Below are positions 6,797 to 6,857 of a stretch of 6,857 bases of DNA, in pieces. The notes under the pieces were generated by a model, which searched no databases, had not been told where the DNA came from, and worked only from the letters and a program-made list of their open reading frames with translations. This stretch comes from Allomuricauda sp. (GTDB taxonomy: Bacteria > Bacteroidota > Bacteroidia > Flavobacteriales > Flavobacteriaceae). Numbering within the stretch: position 1 is the stretch's first letter; each line of letters opens with the position of its first letter. Made by a program: the position numbers and the translations under genes. The DNA is taken from positions 1 to 6,857 of the forward strand of contig JANQOD010000041.1 of the NCBI GenBank assembly GCA_028289745.1, in the 5' to 3' direction.

Positions 6797-6833
6797 AAAA
6801 GAGCCCTGTCTTTTTTGAGATCAGGACTCTTTT
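6797..6833. terminator. Bidirectional rho-independent terminator
   Basis: The arms aaaagagccctg (6797-6808) and caggactctttt (6822-6833) pair over 12 positions with a single C-A mismatch, around a 13-base loop. The A-run on the left and T-run on the right give a U-tract on both strands, CTCTTTT on + and CTCTTTTT on -. It ends the menB transcript and could also end a minus-strand gene entering from beyond the window. Confidence 0.75.
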
Positions 6834-6857
6834 ACGAGAACACTATATGAAAATGAA

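Noticed and set aside
6847..6857. Possible start of another + strand gene (ATGAAAATGAA)
   Set aside because: Only 11 bases are visible, it follows a bidirectional terminator by 13 bases, and no -7 box precedes it; a convergent minus-strand gene is equally likely.

Overview
The window looks like chromosomal DNA of a marine-type member of the Flavobacteriaceae (Bacteroidota). Support comes from two perfect Bacteroidota-style -7 boxes (TAnnTTTG) ahead of genes, the absence of Shine-Dalgarno sequences, a Crp/Fnr-type regulator of the kind common in this phylum, a menaquinone gene, and heptamer and palindromic intergenic repeats of a style I recall from flavobacterial genomes. Genus cannot be told from what is visible.

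Layout. Bases 1-1044 (+) hold the C-terminal part of an SF2 DEAD/DEAH-type helicase whose N-terminus lies outside the window. The whole gap after it (about 1061-1391) is a degenerate heptanucleotide tandem repeat that runs to within a few bases of the TTG start of a family-4-like glycosyltransferase (1398-2651, +). That gene converges on, and overlaps by 4 bases, an FMN-dependent alpha-hydroxy-acid oxidase/dehydrogenase (3814-2648, -). Next come an alpha/beta hydrolase (4762-4019, -) and a Crp/Fnr-family regulator (5492-4866, -), both on the minus strand and clearly more AT-rich than their neighbours. A 311-base region with a 78-base multi-hairpin palindromic element separates the regulator from menB (5804-6646, +), the naphthoate synthase of menaquinone biosynthesis. 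A series of three hairpins, the last a bidirectional terminator, closes the window.

How the parts may work together. The clearest candidate for an undescribed circuit is regulator -> operator -> hydrolase. Between the two genes lies a 22-base perfect inverted repeat (7-8-7). It sits at about -41.5 relative to the start predicted from the only -7 box, and there is no recognisable -33 box. This is the geometry of a class-II activator site and suggests that the Crp/Fnr-like protein controls the hydrolase; it is inference. Menaquinone (from MenB) and the flavin-dependent 2-hydroxy-acid enzyme could meet in respiration, but they are not in one operon here. The rest of the window is ordinary chromosomal content. 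No CRISPR array, tRNA, rRNA, transposase or phage gene is visible.
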